A stretch of DNA of 36,895 nt, from the NCBI GenBank assembly GCA_900755005.1, contig CAAEEX010000106.1, forward strand, positions 1-36,895, read 5' to 3'. The notes beneath the pieces are model-generated. The model had not been told where the DNA came from. It worked only from the letters and a program-made list of their open reading frames with translations, and ran no database searches. The stretch is from an uncultured Collinsella sp. Its GTDB lineage: Bacteria; Actinomycetota; Coriobacteriia; Coriobacteriales; Coriobacteriaceae. Every line of letters begins with the position of its first letter. Position 1 is the stretch's first letter. Shown piece after piece: positions 23,307 to 31,227 of the stretch. The position numbers were made by a program, and so were the translations under genes.

Positions 23307-23443
23307 ACCGATTGTTTTGTCGGCTCCTGCTGCGTCGAGTCCAAACCGCGAAATGCCATGAGCGGCGCGGATGCAGCCAGGAGGCACGAGGACAACCCAT
23401 CGTGGCCACGCCCCGTGCTTAAAACCCCAAGAAGGAGTGAACA

Positions 23444-24001
23444 ATGGCAGAAGAGAAGTATGTGCCGCGTCTGAAGACCAAGTACAACAACGAGGTCAAG
23501 CAGCAGCTTCAGGACAAGTTCCAGTACGAGAACGTCATGATGATCCCCAAGTTTGAGAAGATTGTCGTGAACATGGGTGTCGGCGAGGCCGCTACCGATT
23601 CCAAGGCCATCGACGGTGCCGTGCGCGACCTGCGCGCCATCACCGGTCAGCAGCCGATGATCACCCGTGCCCGCAAGTCCATCGCTACCTTCCGCCTGCG
23701 CGCTGGTATGCCGATCGGCTGCAAGGTTACCCTGCGTGGCGACCGTATGTGGGAGTTCTTCGATCGTCTGACCTCCGTCGCGATCCCCCGTATCCGCGAC
23801 TTCCGCGGCATCTCCGCCAAGAGCTTCGACGGTCGTGGTAACTTCTCCATGGGCGTCACCGAGCAGCTCATCTTCCCCGAGATCGACTTCGACTCCGTCG
23901 ATCACCAGCGTGGTATGGACATCACTTTCGTGACCACCGCCAACACCGATGAGGAGGCCAAGGCCCTTCTGGACGCCTTCGGTTTCCCGTTCAAGAAATA
24001 G
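23444..24001 (+). CDS. rplE: Ribosomal protein L5
   Basis: The 185-residue product is full-length L5, a 50S protein of the central protuberance that binds 5S rRNA. KIVVNMGVGEA, GQQPMITRARKSIATFRLR and the C-terminal QRGMDITFVTTA block are diagnostic. GAAGGAG lies 7 bases before ATG 23444. It is the first gene of the ribosomal block; in most bacteria rplX precedes it closely, but here 325 noncoding bases and xdhC do. Confidence 0.97.
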   Translation: MAEEKYVPRLKTKYNNEVKQQLQDKFQYENVMMIPKFEKIVVNMGVGEAATDSKAIDGAVRDLRAITGQQPMITRARKSIATFRLRAGMPIGCKVTLRGDRMWEFFDRLTSVAIPRIRDFRGISAKSFDGRGNFSMGVTEQLIFPEIDFDSVDHQRGMDITFVTTANTDEEAKALLDAFGFPFKK

Positions 24002-24080
24002 GTTCACCTGCCCTATGAGCGCCGTTCCCAGAAGGGGGCGGCGCTTGGGGCGAACAATACTCTATGTGAGGAGGATATAA

Positions 24081-24266
24081 GTGGCTAAGACATCGATGAT
24101 CGTCAAGTGCAATCGCAAGCAGAAGTTCTCTACTCGTGAGTACACGCGCTGCCAGCGCTGCGGCCGTCCGCACTCTGTGTACCGCAAGTTCGGCCTGTGC
24201 CGTGTCTGCTTCCGCGAGCTTGCACTCAAGGGCGAGCTTCCCGGCGTTAAGAAGGCCAGCTGGTAA
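24081..24266 (+). CDS. rpsN: Ribosomal protein S14, zinc-binding type (type Z)
   Basis: The 61-residue protein is the short, zinc-ribbon form of S14, a 30S head protein. Cysteines C24, C27, C40 and C43 (CQRC...CRVC) form the zinc site. It begins with GTG at 24081 after GAGGAGG. The 79-base gap after rplE and the 119 bases after it contain no further gene. Confidence 0.97.
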   Translation: MAKTSMIVKCNRKQKFSTREYTRCQRCGRPHSVYRKFGLCRVCFRELALKGELPGVKKASW

Positions 24267-24385
24267 GTCACTACCAGCGTTTCAAGCATCAGTTTGGAAC
24301 AGGGAAAACGCGCTAAAAAGGCTTTGCCGTTAAGGGCGGCGAAGAACCAAGAGCACGTGTTCATCAAGAACGAAGGAGAATCTGT

Positions 24386-24784
24386 ATGAACCTTACAGAC
24401 CCGATCGCAGATATGCTTACGCGCATCCGTAACGCTAACTCTGTGAACAAGGCCACGGTCTCCATGCCGAGCAGCAAGAAGCTCGTCGAGATCGCTCGTG
24501 TTCTGCACGAGGAGGGCTACATCGAGGGCTACGATGTCGAGGACACCGTTCCCCAGAAGACTCTGCACATCACGCTTAAGTATGGTCCCAAGAAGGCTAA
24601 GGTCATCAACGGCATCCGCCGCATTTCCAAGCCGGGCCTGCGTAAGTACACCGGCGTTGCCGACATGCCCCGCGTCCGCGGTGGCCTTGGTACCGCCATT
24701 ATTTCCACCAGCCATGGCGTCATGACCGACCGCGATGCTCGCAAGCACAACGTCGGCGGCGAGATCATCGCTTACGTCTGGTAA
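24386..24784 (+). CDS. rpsH: Ribosomal protein S8
   Basis: The 132-residue protein is full-length S8, a primary 16S rRNA binder and, in E. coli, the translational repressor of the spc operon. Signature segments are DPIADMLTRIRNA at the N-terminus, RRISKPGLRKY, and STSHGVMTDRDAR with the closing GGEIIAYVW. AAGGAG precedes ATG 24386. Whether autoregulation by S8 operates here is not visible from the sequence. Confidence 0.97.
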   Translation: MNLTDPIADMLTRIRNANSVNKATVSMPSSKKLVEIARVLHEEGYIEGYDVEDTVPQKTLHITLKYGPKKAKVINGIRRISKPGLRKYTGVADMPRVRGGLGTAIISTSHGVMTDRDARKHNVGGEIIAYVW

Positions 24785-24817
24785 TTCGCTCGGTAGGTAG
24801 AAGGAAAGGAGATCACC

Positions 24818-25354
24818 GTGTCTCGTATCGGTAATAAGCCTGTCCAGATTCCCGCCGGAGTCGAAGTGGCAGTCAACGGCAACAACGTTGTCGTCAAGGG
24901 CCCCAAGGGCCAGCTCGAGCTCGATGTCTTTGAGAAGCTCGCTATCAACGTCGAGGACAACGTCCTCACCGTTTCCCGTCCCGACGACGAGCGTGAGACC
25001 CGTGCCCGCCACGGCCTCACCCGCGCCCTCATCCACAACATGGTTGTTGGCGTTTCCGAGGGCTTCGAGAAGAAGCTCGAGCTCGCCGGCGTCGGTTACC
25101 GCGTGCAGCAGAAGGGCAAGAACCTCGAGTTCTCCCTGGGCTTCTCGCACCCCGTGATCGTCGAGGCTCCCGAGGGCATCACCTTCGAGGTTCCCGACAA
25201 CACCCACGTGAACGTCAAGGGTATCAACAAGCAGCAGGTCGGTCAGATCGCCGCTGAGATCCGCGGCCATCGTCCTCCCGAGCCTTACAAGGGCAAGGGT
25301 ATCCACTACGTTGGCGAGCACATCCGCCGCAAGCTGGGTAAGGCCGCCAAGTAG
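24818..25354 (+). CDS. rplF: Ribosomal protein L6
   Basis: The 178-residue protein is full-length L6 of the 50S subunit near the factor-binding site. It starts SRIGNKPVQIPAGVEV after a GTG codon (24818), preceded by AAAGGAG. The C-terminal GHRPPEPYKGKGIHY and RRKLGKAAK are diagnostic. Position between rpsH and rplR is the standard spc order. Confidence 0.97.
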   Translation: MSRIGNKPVQIPAGVEVAVNGNNVVVKGPKGQLELDVFEKLAINVEDNVLTVSRPDDERETRARHGLTRALIHNMVVGVSEGFEKKLELAGVGYRVQQKGKNLEFSLGFSHPVIVEAPEGITFEVPDNTHVNVKGINKQQVGQIAAEIRGHRPPEPYKGKGIHYVGEHIRRKLGKAAK

Positions 25355-25379
25355 TCGTAACCGACTCACTCGCATAAGA

Positions 25380-25401
25380 CCAGCACCCCGTCAGGTGCTG
25401 G
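25380..25401 (+). other. Stem-loop between rplF and rplR
   Basis: CCAGCACC (25380-25387) pairs with GGTGCTGG (25394-25401) around a 6-base loop. A T5 run occurs 10 bases later, too far for a standard terminator. It may be an mRNA-processing or weak attenuation structure. Confidence 0.45.
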
Positions 25402-25429
25402 CAAGATCAACCTTTTTAGGAGTTTACGT

Positions 25430-25798
25430 ATGAACAAGCATAAGGCGAAGCTGGAAGGCCTCAAGCGTCGTCAGCGTCGTGTTCGCGGCAAGGTCTCGGG
25501 TACCTCCGAGCGTCCGCGTCTTCGCGTGACCCGTACTAACGCCAACATCTATGCCCAGATCATCGACGACAGCAAGGGCTCCAGCCTGACGCTCGTCTCT
25601 GCCTCGACCCTCGAGGCCGAGTTCAAGGGCACCCACACCTCGAACAAGGAGGCTGCGGAGAAGGTCGGTCAGCTCGTTGGCAAGCGCGCCATCGAGGCCG
25701 GCATCACCAAGGTCGCCTTCGATCGCGGTGGCCGTATCTACCATGGCCGCGTCAAGGCCCTCGCCGACGGTGCTCGTGCCGCCGGTCTCGAGTTCTAG
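25430..25798 (+). CDS. rplR: Ribosomal protein L18
   Basis: The 122-residue protein is L18, which binds 5S rRNA with L5. RPRLRVTRTNANIYAQIIDD and the C-terminal FDRGGRIYHGRVKALADGAR are diagnostic. The basic N-terminus (KHKAKLEGLKRRQRR) is typical. AGGAG lies just before ATG 25430, and rpsE starts 14 bases after its stop. Confidence 0.97.
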   Translation: MNKHKAKLEGLKRRQRRVRGKVSGTSERPRLRVTRTNANIYAQIIDDSKGSSLTLVSASTLEAEFKGTHTSNKEAAEKVGQLVGKRAIEAGITKVAFDRGGRIYHGRVKALADGARAAGLEF

Positions 25799-25812
25799 GA
25801 GGTATGTAGCAC

Positions 25813-26337
25813 ATGGCTCGTAATCAGAAGCAGCAGCGCGAGGCCTCCGAGTTCGAGGAGCGCGTCGTTTACATCAACCGCGTGTCGAAGACCGTCAAGG
25901 GCGGTCGTCGCATGAGCCTCGTCGCTCTCGTCGTCGTTGGCGACGGCAAGGGCAACGTCGGCGTTGGCATGGGCAAGTCCGCTGAGGTGCCCCTGGCCAT
26001 CTCCAAGGCGTCTCTCGATGCCAAGAAGAACATGTTCCACGTGCCGGTGACCGAGCAGGGCACCATCCCGCACGAGGTTCTCGGCCACTTTGGTGCCGGC
26101 CGCATCATCATCAAGCCCGCTGTCGAGGGTACCGGCGTTATCGCCGGCGGCGCTGTGCGTCCCCTCTTTGAGCTTGCTGGCATCAAGAACGTCCTGTCCA
26201 AGTCCCTCGGTACCGACAACGGCCTCAACATCATCAAGGCTGCCGTCGAGGGCCTCAAGGAGCTCTCCAGCCCTGAGGACGTCGCGGCTCGCCGTGGCCT
26301 GACGGTCTCCGAGATGTTCGTCGGTAAGGAGAACTAA
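25813..26337 (+). CDS. rpsE: Ribosomal protein S5
   Basis: The 174-residue protein is S5 of the 30S subunit, important for decoding accuracy. The N-terminal double-stranded RNA-binding fold (ERVVYINRVSKTVKGGRR) and C-terminal GTGVIAGGAVRPLFELAGI are diagnostic. A ribosome site (GGAGG) overlaps the end of rplR. It is followed after 2 bases by rpmD, a very tight coupling. Confidence 0.97.
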   Translation: MARNQKQQREASEFEERVVYINRVSKTVKGGRRMSLVALVVVGDGKGNVGVGMGKSAEVPLAISKASLDAKKNMFHVPVTEQGTIPHEVLGHFGAGRIIIKPAVEGTGVIAGGAVRPLFELAGIKNVLSKSLGTDNGLNIIKAAVEGLKELSSPEDVAARRGLTVSEMFVGKEN

Positions 26338-26339
26338 GC

Positions 26340-26522
26340 ATGGCTGACACCATCAAGATCAAGCAGGTCCGCAGCACCAACGGTTGCAAGCAGGACCAGG
26401 TCCGTACTGTCCGTGCCCTCGGTCTCCACAGGATCCGCGAGGTTCGCGAGATTGCTGACAACGAGTCCGTCCGCGGCATGATCTTCAAGGTCAAGCACCT
26501 TGTCGAGATTGTAGAGGAGTAG
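26340..26522 (+). CDS. rpmD: Ribosomal protein L30
   Basis: The 60-residue protein is L30 of the 50S subunit. KIKQVRSTNGCKQDQVRTV and ALGLHRI are family features. It starts 2 bases after rpsE and ends 3 bases before rplO, so these genes are translationally coupled. Some bacteria lack L30; it is intact here. Confidence 0.95.
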   Translation: MADTIKIKQVRSTNGCKQDQVRTVRALGLHRIREVREIADNESVRGMIFKVKHLVEIVEE

Positions 26523-26525
26523 CAA

Positions 26526-26975
26526 ATGCAGCTTCACGATCTTACTCCCGCGCCCGGTTCCACCAAGAACCGTAAGCGCGTCGGCCGTGGCAATTCTTCG
26601 GGTCACGGCACCACTTCTGGCCGCGGCCAGAAGGGCCAGGGTTCCCGCTCTGGCGGCACCAAGGGTGCCGGCTTCGAGGGTGGCCAGACTCCGCTGGCTA
26701 TGCGCCTGCCCAAGCTTCCGGGCTTCCGCAACCCCCGTCGTATCGAGTACACCGCTGTTAACGTTGAGCGTCTCGAGCGTAAGTTCGAGGATGGCGCTGT
26801 GATCGACGGTGCCGCTCTTAAGGCCGCTCGCATCACCAAGAGCGAGTTCGAGCCCGTCAAGGTGCTCGGCAATGGTGAGCTCACCAAGAAGTTCACGGTC
26901 AAGGTCGACAAGGTCAGCGCTTCTGCGCAGGCCAAGATCGAGGCCGCCGGCGGAAAGGTCGAGCTGCCGTGCTAA
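26526..26975 (+). CDS. rplO: Ribosomal protein L15
   Basis: The 149-residue protein is L15, a 50S assembly protein. The glycine/arginine-rich N-terminal extension (GRGNSSGHGTTSGRGQKGQG) and GGQTPLAMRLPKLPGFRN are diagnostic. Its last codons overlap the secY start by 7 bases. Confidence 0.97.
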   Translation: MQLHDLTPAPGSTKNRKRVGRGNSSGHGTTSGRGQKGQGSRSGGTKGAGFEGGQTPLAMRLPKLPGFRNPRRIEYTAVNVERLERKFEDGAVIDGAALKAARITKSEFEPVKVLGNGELTKKFTVKVDKVSASAQAKIEAAGGKVELPC

Positions 26976-28255
26976 ATGGTCTTAAGAATGCTTTCCGCAT
27001 CAAAGAATTGCGCGAAAAGATTCTTTTTACCATAGCTATGCTCGTCGTGTACCGCATTGGTGCGCACGTTCCTGTGCCCGGCATTCCCTTCCAGGGGATG
27101 CTGGGCCTTTTCTCGACCGATAACAATTCGGTCGCCGCAGGTGCTATGGCCCTCCTGAATCTTTTCTCTGGCGGCGCGTTGAGCTATGTGTCGGTGTTTT
27201 CACTGGGCATCATGCCTTACATCACCAGCTCGATCATCCTCCAGATGCTCCAGGCCGTCGTGCCTTCCCTGCATGAGCTTGCCCGCGAGGGCGAGGTCGG
27301 TCAGACCAAGATTACGCAGTATTCGCGTTACCTCACCCTGGCTCTGGCAATCCTCAACTCCGTGGGTTACCTCTTCCTCTTTAAGAGCTTCGGCATCAGC
27401 TTCAATGGCGCCGGCGCTCCCGAGATCATCTTCGACCTCATGATTGTCGGCACGCTCACCGCGGGCGCCATGCTGATCATGTGGATTGGTGAGCTCATTA
27501 CCCAGCGCGGTATCGGCAATGGCATGTCGCTGATCATCTTTGCGAACATCATGGCCGGTCTGCCGCAGGCGATCTTCTCCAGCACCGAGGGCAATGCCGG
27601 TGGCATCATCACCATGGTGATTATCTGCGCCATCATCTTGCTGGTTATCCCGCTGATTGTTTTCCTTGAGCGTGGCCAGCGCCGCATCCCGGTCTCCTAC
27701 GCCAAACGCGTCGTGGGCCGTCGCATGATGGGTGGCCAGACCACCTACCTGCCCATTAAGGTCAACACCGCGGGTGTCGTGCCGATCATCTTCGCTTCGG
27801 CGCTGCTGTACTTCCCGGCTCAGATTGCCGTGTTCTTCCCCGGCATCGGTTGGATTCAGGCAGTTGCCTCCGCGCTTTCGACCGGTTGGCTCAACTGGGT
27901 GCTTAACGTTGTCCTCATCGTGTTCTTCGCGTACTTCTACACCTCCATGGTGTTCAACCCCGATGACACGGCCGACAACCTTAAGAAGCAGGGCGGCTTT
28001 ATTCCGGGCGTGCGTCCGGGTAGGGCTACCGCGGCCTACATCAAGAACGCGCTCAACAAGATCACGCTTCCCAGCGCTGTCTTTTTGGCGCTCATCGCCA
28101 TCGTGCCTTCGATCATCTTCTCCTTCACGGGTAACCATCTGATCCAGGCATTTGGTGGCACGTCCATCCTCATCATGGTCGGCGTCGTGCTCGACACGGT
28201 CGATAAGCTCGAAGGCCAGATCAAGATGTATGATTACGATGGATTCTTTAAATAG
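26969..28255 (+). CDS. secY: Preprotein translocase subunit SecY
   Basis: The 428-residue protein is the channel-forming subunit of the Sec translocon in the cytoplasmic membrane, with about ten hydrophobic helices. The family segments GAHVPVPGIP, GIMPYITSSIILQML and the ITQRGIGNGMSLIIFA loop are present, as is the cytoplasmic GQRRIPVSYAKRVVGRRM. GTG 26969 is chosen because GGAAAGG precedes it by 10 bases and no in-frame ATG lies near; it overlaps rplO by 7 bases. The ATG at 26976 is out of frame. Confidence 0.97.
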   Translation: MLNGLKNAFRIKELREKILFTIAMLVVYRIGAHVPVPGIPFQGMLGLFSTDNNSVAAGAMALLNLFSGGALSYVSVFSLGIMPYITSSIILQMLQAVVPSLHELAREGEVGQTKITQYSRYLTLALAILNSVGYLFLFKSFGISFNGAGAPEIIFDLMIVGTLTAGAMLIMWIGELITQRGIGNGMSLIIFANIMAGLPQAIFSSTEGNAGGIITMVIICAIILLVIPLIVFLERGQRRIPVSYAKRVVGRRMMGGQTTYLPIKVNTAGVVPIIFASALLYFPAQIAVFFPGIGWIQAVASALSTGWLNWVLNVVLIVFFAYFYTSMVFNPDDTADNLKKQGGFIPGVRPGRATAAYIKNALNKITLPSAVFLALIAIVPSIIFSFTGNHLIQAFGGTSILIMVGVVLDTVDKLEGQIKMYDYDGFFK

Positions 28256-28273
28256 GCTAGAGGAGGATTGCTC

Positions 28274-28900
28274 ATGAACCTCGTATTGCTCGGAGCTCCG
28301 GGTGCCGGTAAGGGTACCGTCGCACAGGAGCTCGTCGCCGAGTTTGGCGTCGCTCACATTTCCACGGGTGACCTGCTGCGTGCTGCCGTCAAGGGTGGCA
28401 CCGAGCTTGGTATTCAGGCTAAGAAGTACATGGACGCTGGCGAGCTCGTTCCCGACCAGCTCGTGATCGACCTTGTCAAGGAGCGCCTTGCTGCCGATGA
28501 CGCCCAGCAGGGCTTCATCCTCGACGGCTTCCCGCGCAACACCGCCCAGGCTGTGACGCTCGATTCCGAGCTCTCCGCCATGGGTCGCGAGATCGACTGC
28601 GCCCTTCTGGTCGACGTGGCCCCCGAGGTCATCATCGATCGTCTGTCTTCGCGTCGCACCTGCCGCGCCTGCGGTTACACCGGCACCGCTGCCGATGCCA
28701 CCTGCCCCAAGTGTGGCGGCGAGATGTATCAGCGCGACGATGACAAGCCCGAGACCATCAAGAACCGTCTCGACGTCTACGAGAAGTCTACGAGCCCGCT
28801 CGTTGACTACTATCGTGGCCAGGGTCTGCTCAAGTCGGTCAACGGTGACCAGGCTCGCGAGACCGTATACGGGGATGTCAAAGAGGCTCTCGGTCTATGA
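28274..28900 (+). CDS. adk: Adenylate kinase, zinc-type LID
   Basis: The 208-residue enzyme interconverts ATP + AMP and 2 ADP. The P-loop is GAPGAGKGT (7-15), with STGDLLR for AMP binding and DGFPRN (84-89). The LID carries four cysteines (C130, C133, C144, C147), so it is the zinc-stabilised form found in many Gram-positive bacteria. AGGAGG at 28261-28266 sets ATG 28274; an in-frame TTG 6 bases earlier is too close to that site. The end overlaps map by 4 bases. Confidence 0.96.
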   Translation: MNLVLLGAPGAGKGTVAQELVAEFGVAHISTGDLLRAAVKGGTELGIQAKKYMDAGELVPDQLVIDLVKERLAADDAQQGFILDGFPRNTAQAVTLDSELSAMGREIDCALLVDVAPEVIIDRLSSRRTCRACGYTGTAADATCPKCGGEMYQRDDDKPETIKNRLDVYEKSTSPLVDYYRGQGLLKSVNGDQARETVYGDVKEALGL

Positions 28901-29685
28901 TCAAGATTAAGTCTGCAACGCAAATCGAGCAGATGAAGAAGGCAGGAGCGCTATCTAAGATGGCGCTCCGCCACGTTGGAGCCATGGTTCGCCCTGGTGT
29001 TTCGACCTTTGAGCTCGACCAGCTTGCGGAGCAGATTATCCGCATGCATGGCGGCACCCCGGCCTTTAAGGGCTACGGCGGGTTCCCCGGTACCATTTGC
29101 GCATCGATCAACGATGCCGTGGTGCACGGTATTCCCAATCCCGACATGATCCTGCGCGATGGCGATATTATCTCCATCGATACGGGAGCCGTTGTCGACG
29201 GTTGGGTCGGCGATAACGCCTGGACGTTTTTCGTCGGCACCCCTACGCCCGAGGCCAAGGCCCTGTGCGAGGTCACGCGCGATTGCCTTAAGGCTGCCAT
29301 CGAGCAGGCTGTTCCCGGTAACCATATCGGGGACGTCGGTTATGCCGTTCAGTCCCTCGCCGAGTCTCACGGTTACGGCGTGCTTCGCGACTATGTGGGT
29401 CATGGCATTGGCCGCGTGATGCACGAGGACCCCAACGTTCCTAACTATGGAAAGAAGGGGAGGGGCGTTCGCCTCCAGGCCGGCATGGTCATTGCCATCG
29501 AGCCGATGGTTACGATGGGTTCCAACCATGTGAGCACGGGCTCCGACGGTTGGATTGTTACGACCAACGACCACCTGCCCGCCGCGCACTACGAGAACAC
29601 CGTCGCCATTACCAATGACGGTCCGGTGATTCTCACCACGGATGCCCAGGGTGCTTGGTGTTCCTTGCAAGGCGGTGAAATGTAA
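28897..29685 (+). CDS. map: Methionine aminopeptidase, type I
   Basis: The 262-residue cytoplasmic enzyme removes the N-terminal methionine of new proteins. The five metal ligands are D95, D106, H169, E202 and E233, with the conserved H77 (VVHGIP). The start overlaps the adk stop (ATGA), so the two are translationally coupled. The last bases, including the stop codon, lie inside the left arm of a 129-base inverted-repeat element. Confidence 0.96.
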   Translation: MIKIKSATQIEQMKKAGALSKMALRHVGAMVRPGVSTFELDQLAEQIIRMHGGTPAFKGYGGFPGTICASINDAVVHGIPNPDMILRDGDIISIDTGAVVDGWVGDNAWTFFVGTPTPEAKALCEVTRDCLKAAIEQAVPGNHIGDVGYAVQSLAESHGYGVLRDYVGHGIGRVMHEDPNVPNYGKKGRGVRLQAGMVIAIEPMVTMGSNHVSTGSDGWIVTTNDHLPAAHYENTVAITNDGPVILTTDAQGAWCSLQGGEM

Positions 29686-29805
29686 AAGTCGCCGCCCCCT
29701 GATGCCCAACCTCGCCTTTCAATTTCGAAGGCATGCCCCCAAGGTCTATGCCTTCTCATTTCAAGGCGATCTTGGGCATCAGGGAACGGCTTTGTTTTAC
29801 ATTTC
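29677..29805. repeat. 129-base nested inverted repeat overlapping the map stop codon
   Basis: Four nested complementary pairs are present: 29677-29687 with 29795-29805 (GAAATGTAAAA), 29697-29709 with 29772-29784 (CCCTGATGCCCAA), 29713-29719 region with 29763-29769, and 29727-29734 with 29748-29755 (GAAGGCAT). Together they fold into one long hairpin between map and infA. It may be a MITE-like insertion, possibly doubling as a terminator. Confidence 0.82.
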
Positions 29806-29849
29806 AAATGTAACAAGTTCCGCTTAGTTGTGGAGCCATTACGAAGTTA

Positions 29850-29878
29850 TTACGATGCGTGCATACGTGTTGTAGAAT
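29850..29878 (+). promoter_or_regulatory. Probable infA promoter
   Basis: TTACGA (29850-29855) and TAGAAT (29873-29878) are 17 bases apart, 39 bases before the infA start and just after the long hairpin. This would start a separate infA-rpmJ-rpsM-rpsK-rpsD-rpoA-rplQ transcript. Confidence 0.45.
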
Positions 29879-29917
29879 ACTCAATCGCTGTCGTTTTCTA
29901 GAGAAAGATGATTGCTT

Positions 29918-30136
29918 GTGAAGAAGGAAGACGCAATTGAGCTCGAGGGTACGGTAAAGGAACCGTTGCCCAATGCCATGTTTAAGGTTGAGCTCGAGAA
30001 CGGTCATTCGGTTCTGTGCAACATTTCTGGCAAGATCCGAATGAATTACATCCGTATTCTCCCCGGTGACAGGGTTGTCGTGGAGCTTTCCCCGTACGAC
30101 CTGACCCGCGGCCGCATCACCTATCGCTACAAATAG
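29918..30136 (+). CDS. infA: Translation initiation factor IF-1
   Basis: The 72-residue protein is the usual IF-1 length, an OB-fold that binds the 30S A site. KKEDAIELEGTVKE, NGHSVLCNISGKIRMNYIRI and the closing DLTRGRITYRYK are diagnostic. GTG 29918 gives the normal N-terminus after GAGAAAG; an in-frame TTG at 29912 would add two residues. The following 150-base gap before rpmJ has two short hairpins (30161-30194 and 30208-30237) but no gene. Confidence 0.96.
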   Translation: MKKEDAIELEGTVKEPLPNAMFKVELENGHSVLCNISGKIRMNYIRILPGDRVVVELSPYDLTRGRITYRYK

Positions 30137-30286
30137 CGGCACGCATACACGCACTCCATTTCCGACTGCAGGCTTAGCTCAACCTACGGTCGGATTGTGT
30201 GTGAAGACCAGCCATAGTTTTAAACGCCTGCGGCTGGGCGAGTAGATAGTAGGGAAGTAGTTTGAGCGCTACCGAAAGGAAGAACG

Positions 30287-30400
30287 ATGAAGGTACGTCC
30301 TTCGGTCAAGAAGATGTGCGATAAGTGCAAAATCATTAGGCGCCATGGCAAGGTCCTCGTCATTTGCGAGAACCCCCGTCATAAGCAGCGTCAGGGTTAA
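30287..30400 (+). CDS. rpmJ: Ribosomal protein L36, zinc-binding form
   Basis: A 37-residue reading frame starting MKVRPSVKKMCDKC is the smallest 50S protein. The zinc ligands C11, C14, C27 and H32 are all present, so it is the C+ form. GAAAGGA lies about 9 bases before ATG 30287. It sits in the standard place between infA and rpsM. Confidence 0.96.
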   Translation: MKVRPSVKKMCDKCKIIRRHGKVLVICENPRHKQRQG

Positions 30401-30414
30401 GAGAGGAGACTACG

Positions 30415-30789
30415 TTGGCCCGTATTAATGGTGTCGACCTCCCGCGTGAGAAGCGCGTTGAGATCGGTCTGACCTACATTTACGGCATCGGCCGCACCAC
30501 TGCGACGAAGATCTGCGTCGAGTGCAACGTTAACGTGGATACGCGCGTTAAGGACCTCACCGAGGATGAGGTTAACGCCATCCGCGATTATATCGATAAG
30601 AACCAGATCATGGTTGAGGGCGACCTCCGCCGTGAGCGCAACCAGAACGTCAAGCGCCTTATGGACATCGGCTGCAACCGCGGCCTTCGTCACCGCAAGG
30701 GCCTCCCGGTCCGCGGCCAGCGCACCCACACTAACGCTCGTACCCGCAAGGGCCCGAAGCGTCAGATCGGTGCTAAGAAGAAGAAATAA
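30415..30789 (+). CDS. rpsM: Ribosomal protein S13
   Basis: The 124-residue protein is S13 of the 30S head, contacting the P-site tRNA. ARINGVDLPREKRVEIGLTY at the N-terminus and GLRHRKGLPVRGQRTHTNA near the C-terminus are diagnostic, ending in a lysine-rich tail. The start is TTG 30415, supported by GAGAGGAG about 8 bases upstream. Confidence 0.97.
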   Translation: MARINGVDLPREKRVEIGLTYIYGIGRTTATKICVECNVNVDTRVKDLTEDEVNAIRDYIDKNQIMVEGDLRRERNQNVKRLMDIGCNRGLRHRKGLPVRGQRTHTNARTRKGPKRQIGAKKKK

Positions 30790-30803
30790 GGAGCGCTAGA
30801 TAG

Positions 30804-31208
30804 ATGGCTACTGCTAAGAAGAACGTTCGCGCTGCCCGTCTGAAGCGCGCGGACCGTAAGAACATTTCCGTGGGCCAGGCTCACATTCGTTCTACGTTCA
30901 ACAACACGATCGTTTCGATCACCGATCCCCAGGGCAACGTCATTTCCTGGAAGTCGGCTGGCCAGGTGGGCTTCAAGGGCTCCCGTAAGTCCACGCCGTT
31001 CGCTGCCCAGATGGCTGCCGAGGCTGCTGCCAAGCAGGCCATGGAGCACGGTATGAAGAAGGTTTCCGTCTTCGTCAAGGGCCCCGGCTCCGGTCGTGAG
31101 ACCGCCATCCGCTCCCTCCAGGCTGCTGGCCTCGAGGTCTCGAGCATCCAGGACAAGACCCCCATTCCGCACAACGGCTGCCGCCCCAAGAAGCGTCGCC
31201 GCGTGTAA
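30804..31208 (+). CDS. rpsK: Ribosomal protein S11
   Basis: The 134-residue protein is S11 of the 30S platform. RSTFNNTIVSITDPQGNVIS, GPGSGRETAIRSLQAAGLEV and the C-terminal PHNGCRPKKRRRV are diagnostic. AAGGAGC lies before ATG 30804, 14 bases after rpsM. Confidence 0.97.
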   Translation: MATAKKNVRAARLKRADRKNISVGQAHIRSTFNNTIVSITDPQGNVISWKSAGQVGFKGSRKSTPFAAQMAAEAAAKQAMEHGMKKVSVFVKGPGSGRETAIRSLQAAGLEVSSIQDKTPIPHNGCRPKKRRRV

Positions 31209-31227
31209 CTGAAAGGATCGTATCAAT

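Noticed and set aside
30137..30286. tRNA-like words (GGCTTAGCTCAACC) between infA and rpmJ
   Set aside because: No cloverleaf can be drawn; only short hairpins are present.
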